Shown here piece by piece: positions 17,803 through 26,686 of a stretch of 64,000 nucleotides of DNA. A model generated the notes under the pieces. It made no database searches, was not told the origin of the DNA, and saw nothing but the letters and a program-made list of their open reading frames with translations. Every line of letters begins with the position of its first letter. Position 1 is the first letter of the stretch. Source of the DNA: CAVSNH01 sp963729275 (GTDB lineage Bacteria > Actinomycetota > Acidimicrobiia > Acidimicrobiales > RAAP-2); NCBI GenBank assembly GCA_963729275.1, contig CAVSNH010000014.1, positions 124,001 through 188,000 of the forward strand, given 5' to 3'. Made by a program: the position numbers and the translations under genes.

Positions 17803-19085
17803 GCTCCCACCGAACCTTCCGCTGTAGGCGGGCCCTCCATGGGGACCGGAACGAACATCCGAGCAAGGGGGTCGTCCTGCGCGGCGATGAGCGACTTCGA
17901 CTTCTTCCCCCGAGTCCGCCCCAATATCCGCGCGGCCACGAACAGGATCAAGACGATGGACATGAGCACGAACGCCGTCTGGAAGGCGAGCTGGGTGAAG
18001 ACGGCCTGCGGGAGCCGTGCGCTCTGGTAGATGAGAAACGGCAAGGACTCCTGCGGATGCGAGAACGGATTGGCGTTGGTGAGCTGGGAACCGAACTCGG
18101 TGTAGATCAACGGCGCCGTCTCACCCACGATGCGGGCGATTCCGAGCAGGATCCCCGTCACCACGCCCGAACGGGCCGTGGGGAGGACCACCGACCACAC
18201 CGTCCGCCACTGAGGAGCTCCGAGCGCCAGTGAGGCCTCGCGCAGCCCGCTCGGCACCACCCGGAGCACCTCCTCGATGACCCGGGTCACCGACGGCAGG
18301 AGGATCACGGTGAGGGCGAGGGCTGCCGCGAATCCCGAGAAGGAGAGGATGTGGTCGACGATGAAGATCGAGTAGATGAAGACGCCGGCCACGATCGCCG
18401 GGGTCCCGCTCATGGCCGTCACCACGGTGCGGACCGTTCGAACGCCACGTCCGCCGACTTCGTTGAGGAACACGGCGGTGGCGATGGCGATGGGCACACC
18501 GATGGCTGCGGACAGGGCCACCTGCTCGAGAGTGCCGATGATGGCGTGGAAGACGCCGATGTGGTCGAACACCTTCGGGTCACTGGCGATGAAGTCCCGC
18601 TCGTTGTTGGTGAAGAAGACTCCCCAATGGATGGACGGGATCGCCTTGTAGGCGACCCAGACCACCACGAACAGAACGATGCTCGAGATCAGCGCCATGG
18701 CGCTGGCCACCACCACGGCCACCACCCGGTCGGTGGCCGCTTGGCGCTCGACCACCTGGGCTGTCCCCACCCACGTCAGGAGCAGGAAGAGGAGGTACCA
18801 GCACACCAGGAACCCGAAGGCACCGGAGAGGACGGTGAGCTGGAAGAACACGACCCACACGACACAGAGCGACGAAAGGGCGGCGGCCCCGAGGATGACG
18901 ACGTCCTGGACGCCCACGTCCCTCGGTCGCAGTGGGGTGGGAAGCCGGCGGGGCGTGACCGGACGGGGCGGCAGCCGATTGCCGTCCCCAGTTGATGACT
19001 CGGTGACCGGGGGGCTCGGCGCCAAGGTCGAGGTGGCCACGGCGACGCCGAAGGGAACGGTGGGATCGTCGGCCCTGGTCGTCAC
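17799..19085 (-). CDS. pstA: Phosphate ABC transporter permease PstA
   Basis: Inner permease subunit, 428 residues. This is longer than the usual 280-300 because of an N-terminal part with a Pro-rich leader and two extra hydrophobic segments (about 60-115). The core permease has six further helices and the EAA-type loop REASLALGAPQWRTVWSVVLP that contacts PstB. GETAPLIYTEFGSQ is typical of PstA. Its start overlaps the pstC stop by 4 nt. Confidence 0.95.
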   Translation of the reverse strand: MTTRADDPTVPFGVAVATSTLAPSPPVTESSTGDGNRLPPRPVTPRRLPTPLRPRDVGVQDVVILGAAALSSLCVVWVVFFQLTVLSGAFGFLVCWYLLFLLLTWVGTAQVVERQAATDRVVAVVVASAMALISSIVLFVVVWVAYKAIPSIHWGVFFTNNERDFIASDPKVFDHIGVFHAIIGTLEQVALSAAIGVPIAIATAVFLNEVGGRGVRTVRTVVTAMSGTPAIVAGVFIYSIFIVDHILSFSGFAAALALTVILLPSVTRVIEEVLRVVPSGLREASLALGAPQWRTVWSVVLPTARSGVVTGILLGIARIVGETAPLIYTEFGSQLTNANPFSHPQESLPFLIYQSARLPQAVFTQLAFQTAFVLMSIVLILFVAARILGRTRGKKSKSLIAAQDDPLARMFVPVPMEGPPTAEGSVGA

Positions 19086-20080
19086 AGCTCGACTCCCGAT
19101 CCGCTACGCGAACGGTTGACGATGGCCGAGGCGATCAGGTTGATGACCAGGGTGAGGGCGAAGAGGACGAACCCGCACATGAGCAGGTCCTGCAGCCCGA
19201 GCTTGCCCCCCGAGTTGAAGTTGGTGGCGATGAGCTGCGAGATCGTCGACCCTCCGTGCTGCAGGATGTGAAGGGACCAGGTGAAGGACGAGGCCAGGAT
19301 CAAAGAAACGACGATGGTCTCTTCGAGGGCTCGCCCGAGACCGAGCATCACGGCGCCGATGACGCCACCCTTTCCGAAGGGCAGCACGACGGCCCGGATC
19401 ATCTGCCAGCGGCTGGCGCCCAGAGCGAGCGCCGCCTCTCGCTCACCGGGAGGCGCCAACGAGAACACCTCACGCGAGATGGAGGCAATGATCGGGACGA
19501 CCATGATCCCGACGACGATGCCGGCAATGAACAGAGAGGAATCGAGCTCGGGGCTCGTGACGTGGAAGAACGGTAGGAATGCGGCGTGGCGGGACAGCCA
19601 CGTGGAGAAGCCCACCGCATTCCCCTCGAACTCGTGGATCGCCCACAGACCGAAGATGATGCTCGGGATGGCGGCGGCCAAGTCGACCATGGCGATGAGC
19701 GGCCGGCGACTCCATGGCGGCGCGTACTCGCTCAGGAAGAGAGCGGTGCACACGCCGATTGGCGTGCCCACGATGATGGCGACCGTGGCCACCTCGAGGG
19801 TGCCGATCAACGAGGCCAGCACGCCATAGACGGGCTTGTTGCCCAGGGTCTGGAAGCCCGACTGGGTGAAGAACTTGATCCCTTCCTTCTGCAGTGCGGG
19901 GTAGCCCCGGATAAACAGGAAGAAGCCGATGCAGAAGAGAAGGGCGAGGACACCGAACCCGGCAGCCCTCACCGACCACCGGTAGATGTTGTCGGTGACG
20001 CCGAAGTCTTCCCGCACCTCCCGTGGCTGCGGTGTCGGGTCGTCGGCTGAGGGGCGCGCCAGCTCGACCGAGGTGGTCAT
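19082..20080 (-). CDS. pstC: Phosphate ABC transporter permease PstC
   Basis: Partner permease of PstA, 332 residues. It shows about six transmembrane helices, SIIFGLWAIHEF early in the channel part, and the coupling loop EREAALALGASRWQMIRAVVLP. The start at 20080 (MTTSVELARP) is chosen because an AGGAAG site lies 11 nt upstream. A longer in-frame version starting at 20188 would have to read through the likely promoter region. It is the first gene of the six-gene operon. A five-unit PHO-like repeat begins 140 bp upstream. Confidence 0.95.
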   Translation of the reverse strand: MTTSVELARPSADDPTPQPREVREDFGVTDNIYRWSVRAAGFGVLALLFCIGFFLFIRGYPALQKEGIKFFTQSGFQTLGNKPVYGVLASLIGTLEVATVAIIVGTPIGVCTALFLSEYAPPWSRRPLIAMVDLAAAIPSIIFGLWAIHEFEGNAVGFSTWLSRHAAFLPFFHVTSPELDSSLFIAGIVVGIMVVPIIASISREVFSLAPPGEREAALALGASRWQMIRAVVLPFGKGGVIGAVMLGLGRALEETIVVSLILASSFTWSLHILQHGGSTISQLIATNFNSGGKLGLQDLLMCGFVLFALTLVINLIASAIVNRSRSGSGVEL

Positions 20081-20219
20081 CCGGTTTGGGACTTCCTGGT
20101 CGCTCGGGGCATAGGTCGCATGAGTCGGCTCAGGTGGCCCGATGGGACGCGCCGAACACGTTGGCGCTTCCGGACCTCGGGACGCCACCCAGGAAGCACC
20201 AGGTCCGAAGAGTACTCAG

Positions 20220-20274
20220 GCAAGGTGAACGAATTGCTAACTTTTTCCGACCCGCCGGTGATCGTTTGGTGATG
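20220..20274 (-). promoter_or_regulatory. PHO-box-like 11-bp repeat array upstream of the pst operon
   Basis: Read on the minus strand toward pstC, five consecutive in-phase 11-mers are CATCACCAAAC, GATCACCGGCG, GGTCGGAAAAA, GTTAGCAATTC and GTTCACCTTGC. Units 1, 2 and 5 carry the TCACC core of actinobacterial PhoP boxes (GTTCACC type). The array ends 140 bp before the pstC ATG. Activation by a PhoR-PhoP-like system under phosphate starvation is inferred; no such regulator is encoded in this window. Confidence 0.65.
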
Positions 20275-20315
20275 TGGCGCCACCGACCCACCGACGCCGA
20301 GATGAACTCGGTCGG

Positions 20316-21002
20316 TCAGTCAACGTTCTGGATGAGCTGGCCACGGCCCACGGGGAACATGATCGAGGAGACGGTCCACACCAGGCTGCGATCCTTGACG
20401 GTGACCGCCTCGAGCGAGGCCTGGTGGGATCGTGAGTAGGGCGGCGCGTTCTTCAGCTCGGACAGGGTGGAGGTGAGGCCCTGGGCGGCCGCCGGCGACA
20501 CCTTCTTGATCTCGTTCAGGCTGGCCCAGTACAGGTTTGGGCCGCCGCACTGCAGGAAGAAGGCGAACCATGTGTCGCTATCGGTGCGCCAGATGACCGG
20601 TTCGGCGAGCAGGATCGATTCGCCGCTCGGAACCGTCCCGACGACCGTGCCCGAGCGATCGGGTCCAGCGTAAAGGGTGGCTCCCGACGGCACACCCGCC
20701 CCGTCCACGAGCGCCGTCCCGCCGTGCTCCTCGATGGACTTCACGGCGGCGTTCGCCGACGGATCGGGCGAGAAGGCCGGAAATGGCGGCTTGAGCCCGT
20801 TGGGCTCTCCCGGCGGGATCGAGTTGTTCACGGTGAACGTGCAGCCCTGCAAGGGGAAGACAGGAGCGGTCACGAGAGCGGCCGAACCGGTGGCCGACGA
20901 ACCGCCAGAATCGCCACAAGCGGTCAGGACGGCGGCAGTCGCCAACATCATCACCACGAGGGCGAACGTGCGGCTTCTGCCAACCCACCCAGATTGCGCC
21001 AT
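20316..21002 (-). CDS. Lipoprotein of unknown function next to the pst operon
   Basis: A 228-residue predicted lipoprotein. The signal peptide ends in the lipobox LTAC at about residues 26-29, followed by a Gly/Ser linker. The middle region (ATLYAGPDRSGTVVGTVPSGESILL) resembles a small SH3-like fold, but I cannot name a family. The C-terminal part holds a polar segment and SLVWTVSSIMFPVG. It lies on the same strand, 235 bp upstream of pstC. A PHO-like array at 21183-21237 suggests phosphate control. A role in phosphate sensing or capture is only inferred from position. Confidence 0.7.
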   Translation of the reverse strand: MAQSGWVGRSRTFALVVMMLATAAVLTACGDSGGSSATGSAALVTAPVFPLQGCTFTVNNSIPPGEPNGLKPPFPAFSPDPSANAAVKSIEEHGGTALVDGAGVPSGATLYAGPDRSGTVVGTVPSGESILLAEPVIWRTDSDTWFAFFLQCGGPNLYWASLNEIKKVSPAAAQGLTSTLSELKNAPPYSRSHQASLEAVTVKDRSLVWTVSSIMFPVGRGQLIQNVD

Positions 21003-21182
21003 CGTGTCTCCTCGATCCCACTGCCCGCGCTCGGATGCGTCCCGGTCTCAGCCCCTGCCGGTCGGCGATCCGTTCGATCCGGAGGTCGTACCTGGGGAGG
21101 CCGCTGACACGCGGTGAGACGGCCGCCAGGACCCGCATGTTTTGCCACGCGCGGCGAACCAAGTCAAAGCAACCTGGGCAGG

Positions 21183-21237
21183 GATCACCGAGAGATCACC
21201 TAGGCGTCACCGGGCGGTGACGAGACGTTCACCTCCG
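21183..21237. promoter_or_regulatory. Five-unit PHO-box-like 11-bp array between divergent genes
   Basis: On the plus strand five in-phase 11-mers read GATCACCGAGA, GATCACCTAGG, CGTCACCGGGC, GGTGACGAGAC and GTTCACCTCCG. Four share the TCACC core. Units 3 and 4 also form the perfect inverted repeat CGTCACCG-GG-CGGTGACG, so the site could serve both directions. It is 181 bp upstream of the minus-strand lipoprotein gene and 113 bp upstream of the small plus-strand frame at 21350. Confidence 0.7.
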
Positions 21238-21349
21238 AGCGGACGGCGGCCTCGATGAACCGCCGGGCGGCCCATTGCGGCTCTCGCGGCCCGTGGCTAC
21301 CCCTCACGCTCAGAGGCGACCACTGAGCCAAAAGTTAGAGTACGGACCC

Positions 21350-21529
21350 ATGGCAGTGCACCGGCGCGGACGAGGGCGCACGGCAGCCCTCCGACTGGCA
21401 CTGGCCGCCGCCGTTGCCGTGGTCGTCGTCCGCTGGCTACGGCAAGGCGCTGCCTCGTCCGGGAACGGCAACTCGGCGGCCGATTGTTGGCCACCGGTGC
21501 CGGTCAACCCGGCACGGGACCGCGCCTGA
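21350..21529 (+). CDS. Possible small single-helix membrane protein
   Basis: A 59-residue frame, MAVHRRGRGRTAALR followed by a hydrophobic helix (LALAAAVAVVVVRWL) and a Pro-rich tail with WPPVPVNPA. The arrangement (basic N-terminus, one helix, polar tail) resembles small uncharacterised actinobacterial membrane proteins. No strong ribosome site precedes it. It lies downstream of and in line with the 21183-21237 array. No function can be assigned. Confidence 0.35.
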   Translation: MAVHRRGRGRTAALRLALAAAVAVVVVRWLRQGAASSGNGNSAADCWPPVPVNPARDRA

Positions 21530-21589
21530 ACCTGCCCGGGCCAGCGGCGGGCGAGGACCATGGCAACGGCGAGCCGATCGAGGTCCCGA

Positions 21590-21952
21590 TCAGCCTCGTC
21601 GCCAGAGGATGGCATGCTCGCAGGTTCCGGTCTGGATCGAGTACTCGAGGTAGAGGTCGTGCCGTCCCATGGTCTGGGCGGCCCGGTGTCCCTCGTGGTC
21701 GCGCCATGACTGGAGGGCGGCACGGTCGGCGAAGGTGGCCACCGTCACCCGCTCGCCGTCGTCGGCGGTGAAGGTCTTGGCGTCCACGAAGCCGGGGATG
21801 GCCCGGACGGCGGTTTCCATGGCATTGGCGACGATCACATAGTCGTCAGCGCCCTCTGGTCGGAGCCGCGACCGGAACACCGTGATGGCCTGCCCTGCCG
21901 AGAAGTCTGCGGCAGGTTCCCCTATCGGCTCAGGTCTCGACGAGGTGGACAT
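21590..21952 (-). CDS. Antibiotic-biosynthesis-monooxygenase (ABM) domain protein
   Basis: A 120-residue small protein. It has the dimeric alpha-beta barrel pattern: AITVFRSRLRPEGADDYV, then an IPGFVDAKTFTADDGERVTVATF strand pair and a final WRDHEGHRAAQ helix. Such domains act as small oxygenases, heme-degrading enzymes or stress-related proteins. Its ATG lies inside the end of serA (23-nt overlap), so it is the third gene of the aminotransferase-serA operon. The substrate is unknown. Confidence 0.75.
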   Translation of the reverse strand: MSTSSRPEPIGEPAADFSAGQAITVFRSRLRPEGADDYVIVANAMETAVRAIPGFVDAKTFTADDGERVTVATFADRAALQSWRDHEGHRAAQTMGRHDLYLEYSIQTGTCEHAILWRRG

Positions 21953-23495
21953 CGAGGATCCCTGGGGTGTCGCGAAGTCGCCGTACGGCGTCCTCGGGAA
22001 CCCGCTCGTCCGTCGAGAGCACCATCAGCGCGGTATTGCCAGTCGCCGAGGGGCCGACGGCCATGGACGAGATCGATACCTGGGCCTCGCCGATGATGGT
22101 GCCAACGGCACCGATCATCCCCGGGCGATCGTCGTTGTGGACCACGGCCATGTGGGGAGCGGGCGGTACCTCGACCGTGTGATCGTCCATCATCACGAGG
22201 CGCGGCTCGGTCCGGGGGCCGGTGAGGGTGCCGGCCACCGCGTGGGCACCGCTGCGCAGGCTGATGAGGTTCACGTAGTCGTGGGCCGTCACGGTCGACG
22301 TCTCGCGGACCTCGAGACCGCGCTCGGCGGCCAGCTGGGGGGCATTGACGTAGCTCACGGGCTCGTCGGTCGCCGCGCCGAACAGGCCCTTCAGCACGGA
22401 CAAGGTGAGGATGCCGGTACCGGCGCCGGCCAGCTTCCCCTGGTACTCGATCTCGAGGGTGGACGGCAGGCCGTCGTTCAGGAACGACAGGATCCGCCCG
22501 AGCTGCTCGGCGAGCCCCATGAACGGGCGCACCGTCTCGGAGACGTCGGTGGCGGCCACGTTGACCGCGAAGGGCACGAAGTCACCGGCCAGGGCCAGGT
22601 TGACCTGTTCGGCGATGGTGACCCCGGCCTTGTCCTGGGCCTCGACCGTCGAGGCGCCAAGGTGGGGCGAGACGACCACCGAGGGCAGCTCGAAGAGCGG
22701 CGATTCGGTGGTGGGCTCGGCGGCGAACACGTCGATCCCGGCGCCTTGCACTCGGCCGCTCCGGATGGCTTCGGCCAACGCCGCTTCATCGATGATGCCA
22801 CCTCGAGCGGTGTTGATGATCCGGATGCCGACCTTGGCCCCCTCCAGCAGCTCCTTGCCGAAGAGCCCGATTGTCTCGGCGTTCTTCGGGAGGTGGATGG
22901 TCACGAAGTCAGAGGTAGCCATGAGCTCGTCGAGCGCCATGAGCTCGACGCCCATGTGACGGGCCCGGTCGGCCGAGACGAAGGGGTCGTAGGCCACGAG
23001 CCGCATGCCGAAGGCGAGGGCGCGCTGAGCGACCAGCGCCCCCACCCGGCCCAGCCCGACCACACCGAGGGTCTTGCCGTGGAGCTCCACGCCCTCCCAT
23101 TTGGAACGCTCCCACTTGCCAGCGACCAGCGCAGCATGGGCCTGGGGGATGTTGCGAGCCTGGGCCAAGAGCAGGGCCATGGCCTGCTCGGCCGCCGAAA
23201 GGATGTTGGATTGCGGGGCGTTGACCACCATCACGCCCCGCTCGGTGGCGGCGGCCACGTCGACGTTGTCGAGCCCGATGCCAGCCCGCCCCACCACCAC
23301 CAGGTCCGACCCGGCAGCCAGCACTTCGGCGGTCACCGTGGTGGCCGAACGGATGATCAACGCCTGGGCGCCGTCGACCGCCGCCGTCAGCTCTTCGGGT
23401 GAGAGGCCGAGCCGGACGTCGACGTCGTGACCGGCTTCGGTGAGAAGGTCGAGGCCGGTCTGGGCCAGCTTCTCGGTGACGAGCACCCTAGCCAC
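21930..23495 (-). CDS. serA: D-3-phosphoglycerate dehydrogenase
   Basis: First enzyme of serine synthesis; oxidises 3-phosphoglycerate to phosphohydroxypyruvate with NAD. The 521-residue length is that of the long actinobacterial type. It has a catalytic/NAD domain with VVGLGRVGALVAQRA and the HLGAST active-site His, an intervening domain (about 320-440), and a C-terminal ACT domain (VHNDDRPGMIGAVGTIIGE) for serine feedback. It starts at GTG. The aminotransferase gene ends 21 nt upstream, and serC is divergent beyond that. Confidence 0.97.
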   Translation of the reverse strand: MARVLVTEKLAQTGLDLLTEAGHDVDVRLGLSPEELTAAVDGAQALIIRSATTVTAEVLAAGSDLVVVGRAGIGLDNVDVAAATERGVMVVNAPQSNILSAAEQAMALLLAQARNIPQAHAALVAGKWERSKWEGVELHGKTLGVVGLGRVGALVAQRALAFGMRLVAYDPFVSADRARHMGVELMALDELMATSDFVTIHLPKNAETIGLFGKELLEGAKVGIRIINTARGGIIDEAALAEAIRSGRVQGAGIDVFAAEPTTESPLFELPSVVVSPHLGASTVEAQDKAGVTIAEQVNLALAGDFVPFAVNVAATDVSETVRPFMGLAEQLGRILSFLNDGLPSTLEIEYQGKLAGAGTGILTLSVLKGLFGAATDEPVSYVNAPQLAAERGLEVRETSTVTAHDYVNLISLRSGAHAVAGTLTGPRTEPRLVMMDDHTVEVPPAPHMAVVHNDDRPGMIGAVGTIIGEAQVSISSMAVGPSATGNTALMVLSTDERVPEDAVRRLRDTPGILDVHLVET

Positions 23496-23516
23496 GGCTA
23501 ACCCACCCCACCCCGG

Positions 23517-24722
23517 TCACGCGGCCTCGCCGAACAGCTTGGCCAGACGGGAGACGCCCTCGGCGAGGTCGTCGTCGCCCAGCGCGTAGGACATGCGGAA
23601 GTAACCGGGCGCACCGAAGGCTTCGCCCTGGACCACCGCCACCTTGGCCTCCTCTATGGCAAGCTCGGCCAGTTCGGCGCTGGACGAGCACCGACGGCCG
23701 CGGATCTCCCGACCGTAGAGCCCCTCGACCGAAGGGAAGGCATAGAAGGCGCCCTCGGGCAGCAGGCAACTGACTCCGTCGATCTCGTTGAGCATCGAAT
23801 GGATGGTCCGACGCCGCCGATCGAAGGCGTGGCGCATCTCGGCCACGGCCTCGAGGTCGCCGGCAACGGCAGCCAGGGCGGCGAATTGTGAGACGTTGGC
23901 GACATTCGACGTCACGTGCGACTGCAGGTTGGTGGCCGCCTCGACGACGTCAGGCGGCCCGGCCATCCAGCCCACCCGCCAGCCGGTCATGGCGTAGGTC
24001 TTGGCCACGCCGTTCACCACGACGGCACGATCGGCGAGCGCCGGGACCACGACCGGCATCGAGTGCTGCTGGGCATCGCCGTAGACGAGGTGCTCGTAGA
24101 TCTCGTCACAGACAACCCACAACCCCGCTTCGGCGGCCCACCGTCCGATCGCCTCCACTTCGGCTCGCGGGTACACGGCGCCGGTCGGGTTGGAAGGCGA
24201 CACGAAGAGGAGCACCTTCGCCCTCGGCGTACGTGCCGCCTCGAGCTGCTCGACCGTGACCCGGAACCCGGATCCGACGTCGGTGGGAATGACGACCGGG
24301 ACGCCACCGGCCAAGGCGATGGCCTCCGGATAGGTGGTCCAGTAGGGAGCGGGCAGCAGCACTTCGTCGCCCGGATCGCACAGGACGGCGAACGATTCGG
24401 CGATGGCCTGCTTCCCGCCGTTCGTGACCAGGACCTGGCTGGCCTCGACCTCGAGTCCCGAGTCGCGGCGGCTCTTGGCCGCGATGGCCGTTCGCAGCTC
24501 GGGGAGCCCAGCGGTCGGGGTGTACTTGTGAGCCCGCGGGTCGCGGCAGGCCACCTCGGCGGCGGCCACGATGTGGGCGGGCGTGGGGAAATCGGGCTCA
24601 CCGGCGCCGAAGCCGATCACGCTCTCACCCGCAGCTTTGAGCGCCTTGGCCCGGGCGTCCACGGCCAGGGTGGCCGAGGGGGCGACGGCGGCGGCCCGCT
24701 CCGAGATCCGCCTACCAGTCAT
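23517..24722 (-). CDS. aspC: Class I pyridoxal-phosphate aminotransferase (aspartate type)
   Basis: Fold-type I aminotransferase of 401 residues, probably aspartate:2-oxoglutarate transaminase. Motifs are GFGAGEPDFPTP at the N-terminus, SPSNPTGAVYPR, CDEIYEHLVYGD with the PLP Asp and Tyr, the PLP Lys in VNGVAKTYAMTGWR, and the C-terminal FRMSYAL with the carboxylate-binding Arg. ATG at 24722 fits the family start (ISERAAAVAPSATLAVDA); an upstream ATG at 24818 would run into the serC start. It is co-directional with serA and divergent from serC. Confidence 0.9.
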   Translation of the reverse strand: MTGRRISERAAAVAPSATLAVDARAKALKAAGESVIGFGAGEPDFPTPAHIVAAAEVACRDPRAHKYTPTAGLPELRTAIAAKSRRDSGLEVEASQVLVTNGGKQAIAESFAVLCDPGDEVLLPAPYWTTYPEAIALAGGVPVVIPTDVGSGFRVTVEQLEAARTPRAKVLLFVSPSNPTGAVYPRAEVEAIGRWAAEAGLWVVCDEIYEHLVYGDAQQHSMPVVVPALADRAVVVNGVAKTYAMTGWRVGWMAGPPDVVEAATNLQSHVTSNVANVSQFAALAAVAGDLEAVAEMRHAFDRRRRTIHSMLNEIDGVSCLLPEGAFYAFPSVEGLYGREIRGRRCSSSAELAELAIEEAKVAVVQGEAFGAPGYFRMSYALGDDDLAEGVSRLAKLFGEAA

Positions 24723-24808
24723 GGCCGAGGCCTGCGGCGCCACCGAGGGCACGAGTGCCGGCGCCCACGAACCGAAGGGCGATTGGGGAGGCCAGACATC
24801 ACGATGCA

Positions 24809-25966
24809 ATGATTCCATACGTGACCGACACCCCCGACATCGTGATCCCGGCCAATCTGCTGCCCGGCGACGGGCGATTCGGCTCCGGCCCCTCGAAGGT
24901 CCGACCGGAGGCCGTCGCCGCCCTGGCCTCGTCGGCTGGGTCGTATCTCGGGACGAGCCACCGCCAGCGGGCGGTCAAGTCGGTGGTGGGAAGTGTGCGC
25001 CAAGGTCTGGCCCGGCTGTTCGCACTGCCCGACGGGTACGAGGTGGTGCTCGGGAACGGTGGGACCACCTGCTTCTGGGATGCGGCCACCTTCCAACTGA
25101 TCGAGCGACGCAGCCAACACCTGACCTTCGGCGAGTTCTCCTCCAAATTCGCGGCCGCGGCCCGCTCGGCTCCTCACCTCGACGAACCCGATGTCATCGC
25201 GTCCGAGCCGGGTACCCACCCCGACCCGGTGGTGCGGGACGACATCGACCTCTATGCCCTCACCCACAACGAGACCTCGACCGGGGTGATGATGGAGATC
25301 CGCCGACCGTCGGGCGTGCTCGGGCCGATGGACGGCGGTGGCCTGGTGGCGGTCGACGCCACGTCAGGCGCGGGCGGACTGCCGGTCGACGCCACCCAGT
25401 TCGATGCCTATTACTTCGCGCCACAGAAGGGCTTCGGCTCCGACGGAGGCCTCTGGCTAGCCCTCCTCTCGCCCGCGGCGCTGGAGAGGATCGCTGCCAT
25501 CACCGCATCGGGACGCTGGGTGCCCCAGTCGATGGACCTGGCCGTCGCCCTCGAGAACTCGAGGCTGGACCAGACCTACAACACCCCGGCACTGGCCACG
25601 CTGTTCCTGCTCGACCACCAGATCCGCTGGTTCAACGACAACGGCGGCCTCGGGTTCGCGATGGCGCGCTGCGACAAGTCGGCGGAGATCCTCTACACGT
25701 GGGCCGAGGCATCTGATTTCGCGGCTCCGTTCGTGCGGCGCGAGCAAGACCGCAGCCATGTGGTCGGCACCATTGACTTGGTCGACGAGGTCGACGCGGC
25801 CACTGTGGCTGCCGTTCTGCGCAAGAACGGGATCGTCGACACCGAGCCTTACCGGAAGCTCGGTCGCAACCAGCTGCGCATCGCCATGTTCCCGGCCATC
25901 GACTCTGATGACGTCGCCGCGCTGTGTGCATGCGTCAACTACGTCGTCGGCGCCATCGCCAGCTGA
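24809..25966 (+). CDS. serC: Phosphoserine aminotransferase
   Basis: Second enzyme of serine synthesis; transaminates phosphohydroxypyruvate with glutamate. The 385-residue protein is of the actinobacterial SerC type, with RFGSGPSKVRPEAV near the start, YLGTSHRQ, GNGGTTCFWDAA, the PLP-lysine region YYFAPQKGFGSDGG, and RKLGRNQLRIAMFPAI. It is divergent from the aminotransferase-serA operon across 86 bp, so a shared control region is likely. Confidence 0.95.
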   Translation: MIPYVTDTPDIVIPANLLPGDGRFGSGPSKVRPEAVAALASSAGSYLGTSHRQRAVKSVVGSVRQGLARLFALPDGYEVVLGNGGTTCFWDAATFQLIERRSQHLTFGEFSSKFAAAARSAPHLDEPDVIASEPGTHPDPVVRDDIDLYALTHNETSTGVMMEIRRPSGVLGPMDGGGLVAVDATSGAGGLPVDATQFDAYYFAPQKGFGSDGGLWLALLSPAALERIAAITASGRWVPQSMDLAVALENSRLDQTYNTPALATLFLLDHQIRWFNDNGGLGFAMARCDKSAEILYTWAEASDFAAPFVRREQDRSHVVGTIDLVDEVDAATVAAVLRKNGIVDTEPYRKLGRNQLRIAMFPAIDSDDVAALCACVNYVVGAIAS

Positions 25967-25995
25967 ACACACCGTCGGGACCGGCGCGGAGAACG

Positions 25996-26646
25996 ATGAC
26001 TCGAACGAGCGGAAGGTTGCACGTGCCCAACGTGTCGGGTCGAAGGGCACGGTACCTGAAGCTGACGCCGGTGGCCGCGGTTGTGGCCGGCGCCATCTGC
26101 CTGACAGGGTGCTCCAGCGGACCTTCGGCCTCGTCGGCGACGAGCTCGACCCGTGCCCCGGCCGCGACCACGACCACGACTACGACGACGGTCACGACCA
26201 CGACGAGCCCGAACCGCGGCGACCAGCCCATCTGTTCGCTGGTGGAACCGTCTCTCATCAAGAGCACCCTCGGCACTGTCGTGAGCGAACCCGACGCGAC
26301 GATCAGCGGGAGTACGACGACCTGTACCTACGCCGGCACCAGCTCGCGGCAGACGGTGATCATCGGGTTCGACACCAGCGCCACGTCGTCGACGTTCGAG
26401 AGTGACAAGTCGTCGATCGAGGCCCGCGCCGACACCACGATCGACCTCCCGCAGTACGGCTCGACGGCGTATGCCGCCACGGTGGCGTCCGGAGGCACGA
26501 CGGTCAGCACGGTTGTGGTCTTCCGGGTAGACCTGCAGGTCACGATCATCGCTGCACGACCGGCGGATGTGGTGGAGAACCTCATGACCAGTCTGCTCAC
26601 TACCTTGCAGAACTCCGGGTCGACCACGACCACGACCACGTCGTGA
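25996..26646 (+). CDS. Secreted lipoprotein with Thr-rich linkers (DUF3558-like)
   Basis: A 216-residue predicted lipoprotein. The signal helix ends in the lipobox LTGC near residue 36. A Ser/Ala/Thr linker with runs of Thr follows. The globular part (CSLVEPSLIKSTLG, then SGSTTTCTYAG and VIIGFDTSAT) resembles DUF3558-type cell-surface lipoproteins with a Cys pair. The C-terminus is another Thr run. The start is ATG at 25996 behind GCGGAG. It lies 29 bp after serC but need not be linked to it. Confidence 0.75.
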   Translation: MTRTSGRLHVPNVSGRRARYLKLTPVAAVVAGAICLTGCSSGPSASSATSSTRAPAATTTTTTTTVTTTTSPNRGDQPICSLVEPSLIKSTLGTVVSEPDATISGSTTTCTYAGTSSRQTVIIGFDTSATSSTFESDKSSIEARADTTIDLPQYGSTAYAATVASGGTTVSTVVVFRVDLQVTIIAARPADVVENLMTSLLTTLQNSGSTTTTTTS

Positions 26647-26661
26647 GCTCCCAGTAGCCGA

Positions 26662-26686
26662 GCGGGCAGTCGCTGGGCCTGCCCGC
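26662..26686 (+). terminator. Hairpin after the lipoprotein gene, possible terminator
   Basis: GCGGGCAG and CTGCCCGC pair over 8 bp with a 9-nt loop, 16 bp after the stop at 26646. There is no T-run, so termination is plausible but not certain. Confidence 0.5.
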
